A stretch of 64,000 nt of DNA from Chryseobacterium sp. CH25 (GCF_004119455.1 NZ_NRQT01000003.1:124001-188000), one strand, 5' to 3'; shown: positions 1 through 8,495, counted from the stretch's first letter. A program made the numbers and translations. The notes: a model not told the origin generated them from the letters alone.

Positions 1-1
1 T

Positions 2-484
2 CTGTATTCATTAGCTGTAGGCATTCCTATTTCTGCTATATACGTTTTGTCAAGATATATCTATCTGAAGAAAACTCATGAGAATGTTCCGCGGACTATT
101 GATTCACAGCTCAATCAAAACCCTATAAGCTCAACCAGGATTGTTTTTAAAATTCAAATAAACAATACAGAGTTTTCAGTTACTGAAGATAATTTCCTCT
201 GTGTTCAGTCTATGGAAAACTATTGTACACTCTATTATTTAGACAACAATAGAATAAACAAGCAATTATTCAGAATAAGCCTGTCTAATTTATTGATACA
301 AATAGAAACCCATAACATCCAAAGATGTCACCGCTCCTACATTGTCAATCTTGACAAAGTAAAGAACCTGAAAGGCAATGCTCAAGGCTACAAATTGATT
401 CTTCCAGAAATGGATTTTGACATACCGGTTTCCAGAAGTTTCATCTCTGTTATTATCCCTCGGTTACAGCAGTTTAAAAAATAA
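2..484 (+). CDS. LytTR-domain DNA-binding protein, 5' end outside window
   Basis: The reading frame is open from base 2, so the gene begins upstream of the window. The first visible residues (LYSLAVGIPISAIYVL) form the end of a hydrophobic membrane segment. The last ~105 residues match a LytTR DNA-binding domain: a core around CVQSMENYCTLYYLD, then the typical late motif RCHRSYIVNLDKV and the VSRSF segment near the C-terminus. LytTR domains bind DNA as transcription regulators, and the membrane-attached form without a receiver domain is common in Bacteroidetes. The TTG at 47 is not a convincing start because the frame continues upstream. The signal sensed and the target genes cannot be told from here. 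Confidence 0.85.
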   Translation: MYSLAVGIPISAIYVLSRYIYLKKTHENVPRTIDSQLNQNPISSTRIVFKIQINNTEFSVTEDNFLCVQSMENYCTLYYLDNNRINKQLFRISLSNLLIQIETHNIQRCHRSYIVNLDKVKNLKGNAQGYKLILPEMDFDIPVSRSFISVIIPRLQQFKK

Positions 485-574
485 AACGTTGTCATTGGTC
501 ACTATTTCTTGTTATTCATCACATTAAATTGATCTCCTTTTCAGAAAACTACATTTTTGCTCAAAAAAATTAAT

Positions 575-1366
575 ATGAGTAAAAACATTCGCTTCTTTTC
601 GATCTTTATCTTAGGATTTATCATCTATTATTTCTTTGATCTTTTTTGCTTTAAAAACATTCAGCATTTTACAAAAAACCTGTTTCACAGTAAAGCTATA
701 GCCCATGCAGTAGCCTATTCCATAACATTGCTCCCAATAATCATCACTCTGAAAATTCTATTTCCTAAAAAGAAAATCCTTAATCTTTTTTCTTTAGACC
801 AATCTATTATTAAAGGCTTTTCCTTAGCTTTTATGGCAACCTTACCTATGCTAATTGGATACATTATTCATTTCAGATTAGTCAAAACAGTCAATTTTGA
901 ATCATTATTCATCAACACCCTCTCATCTGCTTTTTTTGAAGAACTCATCTTCAGAGCTTTTCTTATCGGAACTTTATACAGATTCACAAGATTAGGCTTC
1001 CTTTCATCCATCCTGTTCGGTTCATTATTATTTGCACAGGTCCATTTATATCAGAGTCAAAACACAATAGAGCTTATTGAGATATTTGCGATTACATTTT
1101 TAGGTTCAATTCTTTTTGCCTGGATATATTTTGAACAGAATTTTAATGTCTGGGGAGCCATATTCCTACATTTTTTCATGAACCTGTATTGGGAGATCTT
1201 CAACGTCTCGGAAAATGTTTCCGGAAACCTCTATGGAAATGTTTATAAGTTTGTATCCGTAATTCTGATAATAGGTCTTGTTGTATACTATAAAAAGAAG
1301 AAGAAAAGTCCGTTTCAGGTTACCTGGAAGAACCTTTTTATAAAAAGCAGAGAAGTACAATCATAA
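575..1366 (+). CDS. CPBP family intramembrane metalloprotease (CAAX protease-like)
   Basis: Protein of 263 residues with about seven hydrophobic segments. It carries the CPBP/Abi motif EExxxR (FFEELIFR, E122, E123, R127), followed by His in FAQVHLY (H157) and His in FLHFFMN (H199); these are the metal-binding and catalytic positions of the family. CPBP proteins are integral membrane proteases, and the bacterial substrates are mostly unknown. The ATG at 575 (MSKNIRFF) is preferred over the in-frame TTG at 557 because it starts directly before the first hydrophobic segment. The gene lies 20 bp upstream of the rRNA/tRNA methyltransferase gene, which has its own -7 element. Family assignment is firm; the substrate is unknown. 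Confidence 0.85.
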   Translation: MSKNIRFFSIFILGFIIYYFFDLFCFKNIQHFTKNLFHSKAIAHAVAYSITLLPIIITLKILFPKKKILNLFSLDQSIIKGFSLAFMATLPMLIGYIIHFRLVKTVNFESLFINTLSSAFFEELIFRAFLIGTLYRFTRLGFLSSILFGSLLFAQVHLYQSQNTIELIEIFAITFLGSILFAWIYFEQNFNVWGAIFLHFFMNLYWEIFNVSENVSGNLYGNVYKFVSVILIIGLVVYYKKKKKSPFQVTWKNLFIKSREVQS

Positions 1367-1374
1367 ATTTTGCA

Positions 1375-1382
1375 TAATTTTG
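1375..1382 (+). promoter_or_regulatory. -7 promoter element (TAATTTTG) of the methyltransferase gene
   Basis: Matches the Bacteroidetes -7 consensus TAnnTTTG and sits only 4 bp before the ATG at 1387, so a transcript from it would be almost leaderless. A second similar string (TAAATTTTG) starts at 1364. No clear -33 TTG was found. Confidence 0.45.
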
Positions 1383-1386
1383 CAAA

Positions 1387-2154
1387 ATGTTGATAGAAAG
1401 TTTTCAAAACGAAAAAATAAAAAACGTCACTAAGCTACTTACTGACAACAGGTTCCGTAAAAAATCAAATGTTTTTGTTGTAGAAGGACAGCAGGAAAAT
1501 GCAAGAGCCATACAATATGATTTTAAGCCTGTAGAATTCTTTATCTGTGAAAATATCTTTAAGGAGCAGGTTCCGGAAGGAAGAATCCACTATGTAAGTG
1601 ATAAAGTGTATGAAAAGATCGCTTACAGAGGTAGTTCAGAAGGAATTATCGGAGTATATAAAGTAAAAGAAGCTCCTCTTTCTTCTTATGTTCCAAAAGA
1701 GAACTCTACAGTTATCATTGTTGAAGGAGTAGAAAAACCAGGTAATTTAGGCGCTATTCTTAGAAGTTGTGAGGCTTTTGGTATTGATGCTCTTATTGTT
1801 GCTGACGGAAAAACCGATTTTTATAATCCAAATGTTATCCGATCCAGTGTAGGCTGTCTTTTTGGAATGGAAGTGTATCAGGCAGAAAATGAAGAAACCT
1901 TGGAATTCCTCCAGAAAAACAAATTCAACATTTATACAACTTTGATGGATGAGACCGCTGAAGATCTTTACAAAAGAGATTTCACACAGCGTTCTGCAGT
2001 ATTATTCGGAACAGAACATTCCGGATTAAGTGATTTCTGGATTGGAAAAGGGAAAAACACATTGATTCCTATGGCTGGAAGTATAGATTCATTAAATCTA
2101 AGTAATGCCGTAGCCATTACCTGCTATGAATCTTTAAGGCAGAAGAAAGGATAA
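1387..2154 (+). CDS. TrmH/SpoU family RNA 2'-O-methyltransferase
   Basis: 255 residues with the SpoU layout: an N-terminal substrate-binding region (~1-95, including VVEGQQENARA) and a C-terminal SPOUT knot. The three SpoU motifs are visible: motif 1 at VEKPGNLGAILRSCEAFG, motif 2 at LFGTEHSGLSD, and motif 3 at IPMAGSIDSLNLSNAVAI. These bind S-adenosylmethionine through the trefoil knot. The family methylates ribose 2'-OH in 23S rRNA or tRNA; which nucleotide this one modifies cannot be told from sequence. The ATG at 1387 is preceded by a -7 element, so it is probably transcribed apart from the CPBP gene. Confidence 0.9.
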   Translation: MLIESFQNEKIKNVTKLLTDNRFRKKSNVFVVEGQQENARAIQYDFKPVEFFICENIFKEQVPEGRIHYVSDKVYEKIAYRGSSEGIIGVYKVKEAPLSSYVPKENSTVIIVEGVEKPGNLGAILRSCEAFGIDALIVADGKTDFYNPNVIRSSVGCLFGMEVYQAENEETLEFLQKNKFNIYTTLMDETAEDLYKRDFTQRSAVLFGTEHSGLSDFWIGKGKNTLIPMAGSIDSLNLSNAVAITCYESLRQKKG

Positions 2155-2273
2155 ATAAAGTTGAATCTGGACGGATTGTCTTACAGTCAACGTTCCTGTA
2201 TTATTCTATCATAAGATTGTTTCACCTTCGGTTCGTAATGACAGGTTAAAGGTAGAAGTTGTGAATAAAGCAT

Positions 2274-2303
2274 AAAAAAACCGTTTCACTGGGTGAAACG
2301 GTT
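2274..2303 (-). terminator. Intrinsic terminator of the Ala-rich lipoprotein gene
   Basis: Stem AACCGTTTCA/TGAAACGGTT with a 5-nt loop. On the minus strand it is followed by a run of seven T. It lies 27 bp after the stop of the minus-strand lipoprotein gene. Confidence 0.85.
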
Positions 2304-2329
2304 CCTTTATTTTTAAGCTTAAGCTAGAA

Positions 2330-2659
2330 TTATTTCTTAGCAGCGTCTTTAGCAGCATCAGCAGCTCCTTTAGCAGCATCAGCAGCACCTTTAGCAGCGT
2401 CAGCAGCACCTTTAGCAGCATCTTTAGCAACTTCAGCTCCAGCAGCAGTAGTAGCAGCAGCAGCATCTTTAGTAGCTTCTACAGCAGTAGTTGCAGCAGA
2501 ATCAACAACTTTAGCAGCAGAATCAGTTACAGTAGCAGCAGAATCAGCTACAGTAGCAGCAGCAGAATCAGTTGTACCTTCAGTAGCTGTAGCGTCAGTT
2601 TTTTTACAAGCAACTAGAGAGATTGCAGCGATAGCAGCTACGAATAATGACTTTTTCAT
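2330..2659 (-). CDS. Small Ala-rich repetitive lipoprotein
   Basis: 109 residues. The signal peptide MKKSLFVAAIAAISLVAC ends in a lipobox (LVAC, Cys18), followed by KK. The mature part is built almost only of Ala, Thr, Asp, Ser, Val and Lys. Early units are of the type DSAA.TV, and later ones are a tandem heptad-like AAKGAAD repeat (four units) ending AAKDAAKK. The mature chain is therefore probably a long amphipathic helix or coiled coil at the envelope, similar in composition to small Lpp-like or LEA-like proteins. No catalytic residues are seen. It is a single-gene unit with its own terminator, and a possible -7 element (CAAAGGTA on the plus strand, 2729-2736) lies upstream. Function unknown. 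Confidence 0.8.
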   Translation of the reverse strand: MKKSLFVAAIAAISLVACKKTDATATEGTTDSAAATVADSAATVTDSAAKVVDSAATTAVEATKDAAAATTAAGAEVAKDAAKGAADAAKGAADAAKGAADAAKDAAKK

Positions 2660-2751
2660 AATAAATTAAATTTAATTTTGTTAATATTGTTTTATAAAAT
2701 TTTCTTCTGTTCTGTTATTTGAACAAGACAAAGGTATAGCAGTTAGAAAAT

Positions 2752-2782
2752 TTGTTTATGAAAAATAATTGTAATACCTTTG
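2752..2782 (+). promoter_or_regulatory. Promoter: TTG, 20 nt, TACCTTTG
   Basis: TTG at 2752-2754 and TACCTTTG at 2775-2782 match the flavobacterial -33/-7 consensus (TTG, ~17-23 nt, TAnnTTTG). It would serve the plus-strand gene starting at 2842 with a leader of roughly 55 nt. Confidence 0.6.
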
Positions 2783-2841
2783 TAAAATAGTTTTACAAAA
2801 AACATAACTGATAATCAACAATTTAATTATTTTAAAAAAAA

Positions 2842-4017
2842 TTGACAGATTTAGATCTATTACACTTTGAACAGCTAAAAAAGGATGTCCAAGGCCAATA
2901 TTTAAAAGAATACACCCCTTCACAGGATGACATATCCAAGTGGAAGGGTATAGATATCATATATTTTCAGGAAGACCTACGCAAAAAAGCGAAAGGCAAC
3001 ATCAGCGAAAAATCATTTTACACCTATTTCAAAACTTCACCGGTTACCAAATTACCAAGAATTGATATGCTCAATTTATTGAGTATTTATGCAGGTTACG
3101 ATTCATGGTATGAATTCAAAAAGCAACATCTTTTTGCTGGAGAATTATTACTGGAAAATGAAAATCTGGAAGAAGAAGAAATCAATGAACTGGAAAAAAC
3201 AGTTTCTTCAGCACCTGAAATTCCAAAAACTGAAATTCAGCCTAAAAAAGTTGAAATTCAGACCCCTGAAAACACTGATTTACAAAAAATAAATATTGAA
3301 AATCAAGAAGTTAACAAAAAACAAACTTCAACCAATCAAATTGAAATTTCAGCAGTTCCACCTAAGAAAAATTTCTTAAAAAAGAACGCATGGGCACTTA
3401 TTACTTCCGTTTTAATTGCCATCACAGGTTTACTGGGGTTCAAAGATGTACTTTTTTCAAAAACTTACACATATTGCTTCATTGATAAAGACCGAGGGGT
3501 TTCTGTTATTAATACATTAGACATCATGGTTATCAAGGAAAATGAATCTCCTTTGATGTATAAAATAAAGCCTGGTGAATGTTTCTCTTATTCAACAAAG
3601 GACAAAAACCTGAAAATGAAAATCAGCGCAGCATTCTATGAGCCACTGGAAGTAAACAGAAATCTTGAAAATGCTCCTGAAGAAGAAAAGATAGAACTTA
3701 AGCCGGATGATTACAAAATGGCAGCTTATTATTTCTCAAGAAAAGATATCACAGGAAACTCAGAGGAACAGGTAGCCCTTATTAAGCAGAAAAGAAATCA
3801 ACTGGAGAACCTAATCAGCAACAATGCTGTTATTTACCAGGTGTATGACAATAATACTTATGGTATTGAAAAAATAGACAAACAAAAGTATATCACCCTC
3901 GTTACTACTCCTACTACATCTCTGAAAAATCTGAATGTAATAGAAATGAAAAAAGACAACGGTAAGATCGTATCCATTAAATTCAAAATTGCGACTACAG
4001 ATGAAAAAAATAAATAA
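2842..4017 (+). CDS. Single-pass membrane protein of unknown function
   Basis: 391 residues starting at TTG; an in-frame stop lies 7 bp upstream and no ATG is near. The N-terminal ~95 residues are soluble and helical. They contain the segments ISEKSFYTYFK and LNLLSIYAGYDSWYEFK, a pattern I know only as a recurring N-terminal block in uncharacterised Bacteroidetes proteins, possibly helix-turn-helix-like (inference). A charged low-complexity linker rich in Glu, Lys and Pro (~100-178) leads to one membrane helix (about 184-203, AWALITSVLIAITGLLGF). The C-terminal ~190 residues are probably periplasmic. The gene overlaps the following lipoprotein gene by 17 bp, so the two are translationally linked and may act together. 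Confidence 0.75.
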   Translation: MTDLDLLHFEQLKKDVQGQYLKEYTPSQDDISKWKGIDIIYFQEDLRKKAKGNISEKSFYTYFKTSPVTKLPRIDMLNLLSIYAGYDSWYEFKKQHLFAGELLLENENLEEEEINELEKTVSSAPEIPKTEIQPKKVEIQTPENTDLQKINIENQEVNKKQTSTNQIEISAVPPKKNFLKKNAWALITSVLIAITGLLGFKDVLFSKTYTYCFIDKDRGVSVINTLDIMVIKENESPLMYKIKPGECFSYSTKDKNLKMKISAAFYEPLEVNRNLENAPEEEKIELKPDDYKMAAYYFSRKDITGNSEEQVALIKQKRNQLENLISNNAVIYQVYDNNTYGIEKIDKQKYITLVTTPTTSLKNLNVIEMKKDNGKIVSIKFKIATTDEKNK

Positions 4018-4578
4018 CTTTTTAATCCTCACTATACTTCTGACTTTATTTACTGCCTGTACAAAGAAGACAGAAGCCAGTGACCTGGATAAACTGCGAA
4101 ACAGCAATAACACAAAAAGTTATCCCGCTGTACAGATGGATAGTATGCAGGCTATCAATTCTATTACCAAACAGAAAGTTCAGGAACTTCTTGATCTTTC
4201 TACCCTTACGCTAGTGGTAACAGAAATACCGAAGTAGACAGTTTTATTTATTCACAGATGGAAAGTTATTTCCACAAACCAGATTCCCTTACCTTTAAAA
4301 GAATGTTCAAGGAATTAGACAGTATGAAAGTAAAAGCTGCTAAAGTAAACTCTCTGAATGTTTATAAGGAATTTTATAAAAAAGACACTTTAGACTACGC
4401 CAAATTCAATGTAGAATATTTTGACGATAAGAATAAATCTTTAGGAAGTTTTGAGAAAAATGCACAGTATATATTACTGTCAACATCCAAAATGAAAAAA
4501 GAATTTAAATTTTACTTTTTAGACTTTTATTCTAAGCCACTTACAAAAGACAGTACTTCTGTGGGAGTCACTAAATAG
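4001..4578 (+). pseudogene. Lipoprotein gene split by a frameshift near 4200
   Basis: The first part (ATG 4001 to stop 4237) encodes a signal peptide with lipobox LFTAC, then ELLDLSTL. From about 4198-4204 the plausible continuation is in the -1 frame: it reads YASGNRNTEVDSFIYSQ straight into MESYFHKPDSLTFKRMF and on to the stop at 4578. The upstream frame instead runs into a stop after VVTEIPK. Joined, the product would be about 192 residues. The junction sequence (CTTTCTACCC) is not a standard slippery site, so a one-base deletion, in the genome or in the assembly, is more likely than programmed frameshifting. The ATG at 4001 is used, not the TTG at 3989, because it starts a clean signal peptide. 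The family is unknown. The 3' end overlaps the convergent cyclo-ligase gene by 52 bp. Confidence 0.7.
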
Positions 4579-5102
4579 TCCAGAGGAATATCATTTTCCC
4601 AGACATCATCAATAGAATCATCGGGGTCAAAATAATTGACTCCGATTTTTTTTGTATTCTCAGATACACTTTGAAAAAGCCCATCATAGAAGCCTTTCCC
4701 ATATCCCACTCTATTTCCCTTTTGGTCGCAGTATAAAAGCGGAGTAATCACATAATGAAAATCATTTTCTCCTGAATCTTCATTGGAAACAGGTTCTGAA
4801 ATACCCCAACTGTTGGTTTCAAATAGAGTATCGCTGAAAATTTCAATACTAATTAGTTTATCATCTACAATTTTAGGCACATAAACACGGATATTTTGCG
4901 CTAAAAAATAATGGATGAAGATTTGAGTGTCAATCTCATTAAACTTCTCAATCGGAACGAAAATATGGATTTTCTGCTCAGCCTGAGGTTTAAAGTAAGT
5001 AATGAAATTCTGAAAAATCTTTTCAGATAACAAGAAAGCCTCATCATGAGACAAGGCTTTTCTTTGTTGTATATATTTTTTTCTAAGCTCAGCTTTCAAC
5101 AT
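4527..5102 (-). CDS. 5-formyltetrahydrofolate cyclo-ligase
   Basis: 191 residues, normal length for the family. The enzyme converts 5-formyl-THF to 5,10-methenyl-THF with ATP in the cytoplasm and so recycles folate. Visible motifs are the N-terminal LRKKYIQQRKALS block, PKIVDDKLISIEI, the central TPLLYCDQKGNRVGYGKG nucleotide/folate-binding motif followed by FYDG, and the C-terminal IPLDYLVTPTEV. The 3' end overlaps the convergent broken lipoprotein gene. The gene lies 39 bp downstream of trhO on the same strand, so both could be on one transcript. Confident family call. Confidence 0.93.
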   Translation of the reverse strand: MLKAELRKKYIQQRKALSHDEAFLLSEKIFQNFITYFKPQAEQKIHIFVPIEKFNEIDTQIFIHYFLAQNIRVYVPKIVDDKLISIEIFSDTLFETNSWGISEPVSNEDSGENDFHYVITPLLYCDQKGNRVGYGKGFYDGLFQSVSENTKKIGVNYFDPDDSIDDVWENDIPLDYLVTPTEVLSFVSGLE

Positions 5103-5141
5103 AACTGTGATATTATTTTTACTGAACAGTTTCCTGATATT

Positions 5142-6512
5142 TTATGCGTTTTCAGTTGGTTCAAGAACTTTATAAAGTTTATCTGACAAACGAACTCTGA
5201 ATGGAATTTCAAAAGTGATCTGATCTCCCTGTTTTGCTGTTTCGCAAGGTCCTCCGTTAGCATAAATCTGAGTAATTGTAAATTCCTGCTCCCCAGTTGT
5301 AGGTCCGGAAATCAAAACCTTATCTCCTACTGAAACTTCTTTATTTTCAATTAAAAACTGTCCGATTTTAGATTTTGAGAAATAATGTTCTGCTTTTCCT
5401 ACCAAAACTTTCTTAACTGCAATTTTCTGACGGATATTCTTAGTTTCAGCTTTTGCTAAAGGAGCTTTCGGTAAATCACCTGAGTTTTTAAACTTCAGAG
5501 CATCAGATTTTCCTTTTCTGAAAACTTTATTTCCAACTTGTAGTCCTTTTCTTAGCTTCAACTGCTCTTCCCAAGGTAAATGGATCGTATCCAGACATTC
5601 TGTAGAACAGCAGTTTTCCATAGCTGCTTTACAGTCGTCACACTGGATAAACAATAGGTGGCAGGCGTCATTGGCACAATTAGTATGATTATCACAAGGT
5701 TTTCCACACTGGTGGCACTGTGCAATAATATCATCCGTAATTCTTTCCCCTAAACGGTGGTCAAATACGAAATTCTTCCCAATAAACTTACTGTCTATTC
5801 CTTCTTCCTTAATCTGACGGGTATATTCAATGATTCCACCTTCTAATTGGAATACATTTTTGAATCCTTGATGTTTGAAATAAGCACTGGCTTTCTCACA
5901 ACGGATTCCACCGGTACAGTACATCAATAGGTTTTTATCTTCTTTAAAATCCTGTAATTGTTCGTTAATAATCGGCAAACTTTCTCTGAAGTTTTCCACA
6001 TCGGGAGTAATAGCTCCTTCAAAGTGCCCTACTTCACTTTCGTAGTGATTTCTAAAATCTACTACAATCGTGTTAGGATCATCAAGCATATTATTAAATT
6101 CCTGAGCTTTTAAGTGAACCCCTTTGTTGGTTACATCAAAAGTATCATCATTAAGACCGTCTGCAACAATTTTATGTCTTACTTTAATAGTCAGCTTTAA
6201 AAAGGAATGATTATCCTGCTCTACTGCTACATTCAAGCGGATTCCTTTCATAAAGTCATATACTTCTAACGTATCGCGGAAAGCCTCAAACTGATCTGCA
6301 GGAACACTCATCTGAGCATTTATTCCTTCATGGGCAACATAAATACGGCCAAGGGCATCAAGGGCGTTCCAGGCTATGAATAAGTCGTCACGAAATTTTT
6401 TGGGATCTTCAATTTTAGCGTACGCATAGAAAGATAAAGTAAGACGTTCCTTACCAGCTTCATCAATAAGTCTAGCTCTTTCTTCTGCGCTTAAGGTGTT
6501 ATACAGTTGCAT
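5142..6512 (-). CDS. trhO: tRNA uridine-34 hydroxylase, rhodanese family
   Basis: 456 residues. TrhO (YceA) forms 5-hydroxyuridine at tRNA position 34, the first step to cmo5U/mo5U. The N-terminal ~100 residues form the acylphosphatase-like part (HEGINAQMSV). A rhodanese domain follows with VVDFRNHYESEVGHF and the active-site loop YCTGGIRCEKA (Cys199). Then comes the family's Cys-rich zinc-binding-like section (CHQCGKPCDNHTNCANDACH, CDDC, CCSTEC), FDHRLGER and LPWEEQLKLRKG. About 120 extra C-terminal residues, longer than the ~350-residue proteobacterial form, read like an OB/beta-barrel segment and are usual in Bacteroidetes versions. A TATCTTTG -7 element (6547-6554 on the minus strand) lies upstream. 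Confidence 0.92.
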   Translation of the reverse strand: MQLYNTLSAEERARLIDEAGKERLTLSFYAYAKIEDPKKFRDDLFIAWNALDALGRIYVAHEGINAQMSVPADQFEAFRDTLEVYDFMKGIRLNVAVEQDNHSFLKLTIKVRHKIVADGLNDDTFDVTNKGVHLKAQEFNNMLDDPNTIVVDFRNHYESEVGHFEGAITPDVENFRESLPIINEQLQDFKEDKNLLMYCTGGIRCEKASAYFKHQGFKNVFQLEGGIIEYTRQIKEEGIDSKFIGKNFVFDHRLGERITDDIIAQCHQCGKPCDNHTNCANDACHLLFIQCDDCKAAMENCCSTECLDTIHLPWEEQLKLRKGLQVGNKVFRKGKSDALKFKNSGDLPKAPLAKAETKNIRQKIAVKKVLVGKAEHYFSKSKIGQFLIENKEVSVGDKVLISGPTTGEQEFTITQIYANGGPCETAKQGDQITFEIPFRVRLSDKLYKVLEPTENA

Positions 6513-6546
6513 GCTATAAACGTTTTAAGTGAGAAAAATATTTTTG

Positions 6547-6554
6547 CAAAGATA
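6547..6554 (-). promoter_or_regulatory. -7 element (TATCTTTG) of trhO
   Basis: The minus strand reads TATCTTTGC about 35 bp before the trhO ATG and matches TAnnTTTG. No well-spaced -33 TTG was found. Confidence 0.5.
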
Positions 6555-6613
6555 GGCATTTTCAAATTAACGCCTTTTCATGGGGTAAATGATAATTGAC
6601 AGCTTACAGATCA

Positions 6614-6648
6614 TGAGTAATGAGTAATGAGTAATGAGTAATGAGTAA
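6614..6648 (+). repeat. Five tandem copies of the heptamer TGAGTAA
   Basis: Five perfect head-to-tail copies of TGAGTAA, with a partial sixth (TGA). They lie in the intergenic space between divergent trhO and the DegP gene, about 240 bp upstream of the latter. The rest of the 6513-6891 gap is AT-rich and holds the promoters of the two genes. The number of units is likely to vary between strains by slippage. Confidence 0.95.
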
Positions 6649-6812
6649 TGAAAAATACTTTGTATATTGTATCTATTACAATAACAATCTGTCATATTTT
6701 GTTTAAGTTTTTTTTAATTTTTGTTAACTAGAGGCTTAACAATTATGACATAATGCATAAAATGATATAATAGCCGTTAAATTTTAGTTAAAATTGAAAC
6801 ATAGCATACTAA

Positions 6813-6839
6813 TTGCTTACTTATTTAACATTAAATTTG
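6813..6839 (+). promoter_or_regulatory. Promoter: TTG, 16 nt, TAAATTTG, before the DegP gene
   Basis: TTG at 6813-6815 and TAAATTTG at 6832-6839 fit the flavobacterial consensus with a slightly short spacer. The predicted leader is about 45 nt. Confidence 0.5.
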
Positions 6840-6891
6840 TTTACTCAAAAACATAAAATAGAAATTAATTAATAAACAAGAAAGATATACA

Positions 6892-8421
6892 ATGAAGAGT
6901 ACTTTAAAAAAACTATTACCATTTGCAGTAGTTGGGGTTATTTCCGGAGCTACTACCGTTGGAGCAATACAATATTTCGGACACGGCTCCAATAATGGAG
7001 ATCAATCATTTTTCACAACATCAGCTCCCAATACATCATTCGCAGGAATGAATACAGGAGCAGTAGGTGATGATTTTGTAAAGGCAGCTAAAACAACTGT
7101 TCCGGCTGTGGTTACTATTAAAAATTATCAAAGCAGAACAGCAAGCAGGGCTACAGAGCAGGATCTGTTCGACTATTTCTTCGGTGATCCGTTTGGCGGA
7201 AGAGGCCAGCAAAGGCAAAAGCAACAGCAGGCTCCCGAAAATATGCCTTCAGGAATGGGTTCAGGAGTAATTATTTCTCCAGATGGTTATATTATTTCAA
7301 ACAACCACGTAGTAGCAGGTGCCAACAAGCTTGAAGTTGTCCTAAGCAATAAAAAATCATATATCGCAACTTTAGTGGGAACAGATCCTAATACGGATAT
7401 TTCTCTATTAAAAATTGAAGAAAAAGGACTTCCTTACTTAAACTTTGCCAACTCTGACAATATTGATGTGGGACAATGGGTATTGGCAGTAGGAAATCCA
7501 CTGGGATTAAATTCTACTGTAACAGCAGGTATTGTTTCTGCTAAGGGAAGAGGAATTGGTATTTTAGGAAGCCAGGGGAAAGCAAGCAACCCAATTGAAA
7601 GTTTCATTCAGACAGATGCTGCGATTAACCCAGGTAACTCCGGTGGTGCTTTGGTAAATACTAACGGTGAGCTTATCGGAATCAACTCTGCGATCCAGTC
7701 TACAACAGGATATTATCAGGGATACGGTTTTGCTGTTCCATCCAATTTAGCTAGAAAGATTGTTGAAGACATCAAGAAATTCGGTATTGTACAAAGAGGA
7801 TTCTTAGGAGTTTCATCATTAGATCTTTCCAATGATCAACAGGTTCAGGCTTACAATAAGCAATTCAAAACCTCTATTAAATCAGGTAGCGGAGTGTATG
7901 TAACAGGATTTGGAGACAACAGTGGTGCAGAAGATGCAGGACTGAAAAAAGGAGATATCATTACGAAAATAGACAACTACGACATCACTGATTTTGCTGA
8001 CCTTTCTATGTCTATCGGAAGCAAGCGTCCTGGTGATAAAGTTCTGGTAACTTATTCAAGAAATGGTAAAGAAGCTACAGCTAATGTAACGTTAAGAGAT
8101 CAGAAAGGTGGTACTTCAACCAGAACTAAAGCAGATCTTAGCGTAACAGAAAAAATTGGAGCTGAGTTTGATCCTCTTAATGAGAGATTCAAAACTGAAT
8201 ACGGTCTGAATAGCGGAGTGGTTACTAAAAACGTATCTGAAGGCGGTGAAATGGCCAAGATTGGAATCGTAGACAACTATATCATTATTGAAGTGAACGG
8301 CAAGCCGGTAAACTCACAAAAAGACATCGAAAGCATCCTGAATAAATACCAGGGGAATGTACAGGTGAAGTTTGTAGATGACTACGGAAGAATGTATACT
8401 AAAGGATTTAAAATGCCTTAA
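6892..8421 (+). CDS. DegP/HtrA-type periplasmic serine protease
   Basis: 509 residues. An N-terminal hydrophobic segment (about 8-27) serves as signal or anchor. The trypsin-like domain carries the catalytic triad: His139 in SNNHVVAG, Asp169 in NTDISLLKI and Ser250 in NPGNSGGALV. A Gln-rich loop (about 105-117) sits before the protease core, as in the LA loop of DegP. Two PDZ domains follow (about 300-400, including GFLGVSSLDL and AGLKKGDIITKID, and about 420-509). The family degrades or refolds misfolded envelope proteins. It is monocistronic, with its own promoter and a strong terminator. Which Do-type paralog this is (DegP, DegQ or MucD) cannot be decided, so no symbol is given. Confidence 0.93.
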   Translation: MKSTLKKLLPFAVVGVISGATTVGAIQYFGHGSNNGDQSFFTTSAPNTSFAGMNTGAVGDDFVKAAKTTVPAVVTIKNYQSRTASRATEQDLFDYFFGDPFGGRGQQRQKQQQAPENMPSGMGSGVIISPDGYIISNNHVVAGANKLEVVLSNKKSYIATLVGTDPNTDISLLKIEEKGLPYLNFANSDNIDVGQWVLAVGNPLGLNSTVTAGIVSAKGRGIGILGSQGKASNPIESFIQTDAAINPGNSGGALVNTNGELIGINSAIQSTTGYYQGYGFAVPSNLARKIVEDIKKFGIVQRGFLGVSSLDLSNDQQVQAYNKQFKTSIKSGSGVYVTGFGDNSGAEDAGLKKGDIITKIDNYDITDFADLSMSIGSKRPGDKVLVTYSRNGKEATANVTLRDQKGGTSTRTKADLSVTEKIGAEFDPLNERFKTEYGLNSGVVTKNVSEGGEMAKIGIVDNYIIIEVNGKPVNSQKDIESILNKYQGNVQVKFVDDYGRMYTKGFKMP

Positions 8422-8455
8422 TCAACTAAACAATAGTTAGTTTCACATATCAAAA

Positions 8456-8488
8456 GAAAAACGCTGCAAAAATTTGCAGCGTTTTTCT
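8456..8488. terminator. Bidirectional intrinsic terminator
   Basis: A near-perfect hairpin: AAAAACGCTGCAAA pairs with TTTGCAGCGTTTTT, with A and T runs on both sides. It lies between the convergent DegP gene (+) and the membrane protein gene (-) and can serve both. Confidence 0.92.
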
Positions 8489-8495
8489 TTATTAT

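Noticed and set aside
2209..2466. Leu-rich ORF on the minus strand opposite the Ala repeats
   Set aside because: It is a frame shadow of the GCA/GCT-rich lipoprotein gene.
4190..4240. Programmed -1 frameshift in the lipoprotein gene
   Set aside because: No X_XXY_YYZ slippery heptamer or downstream structure was seen; a simple indel is more likely.
6614..6648. CRISPR-like array
   Set aside because: The repeat unit is seven bases with no spacers and there are no cas genes.
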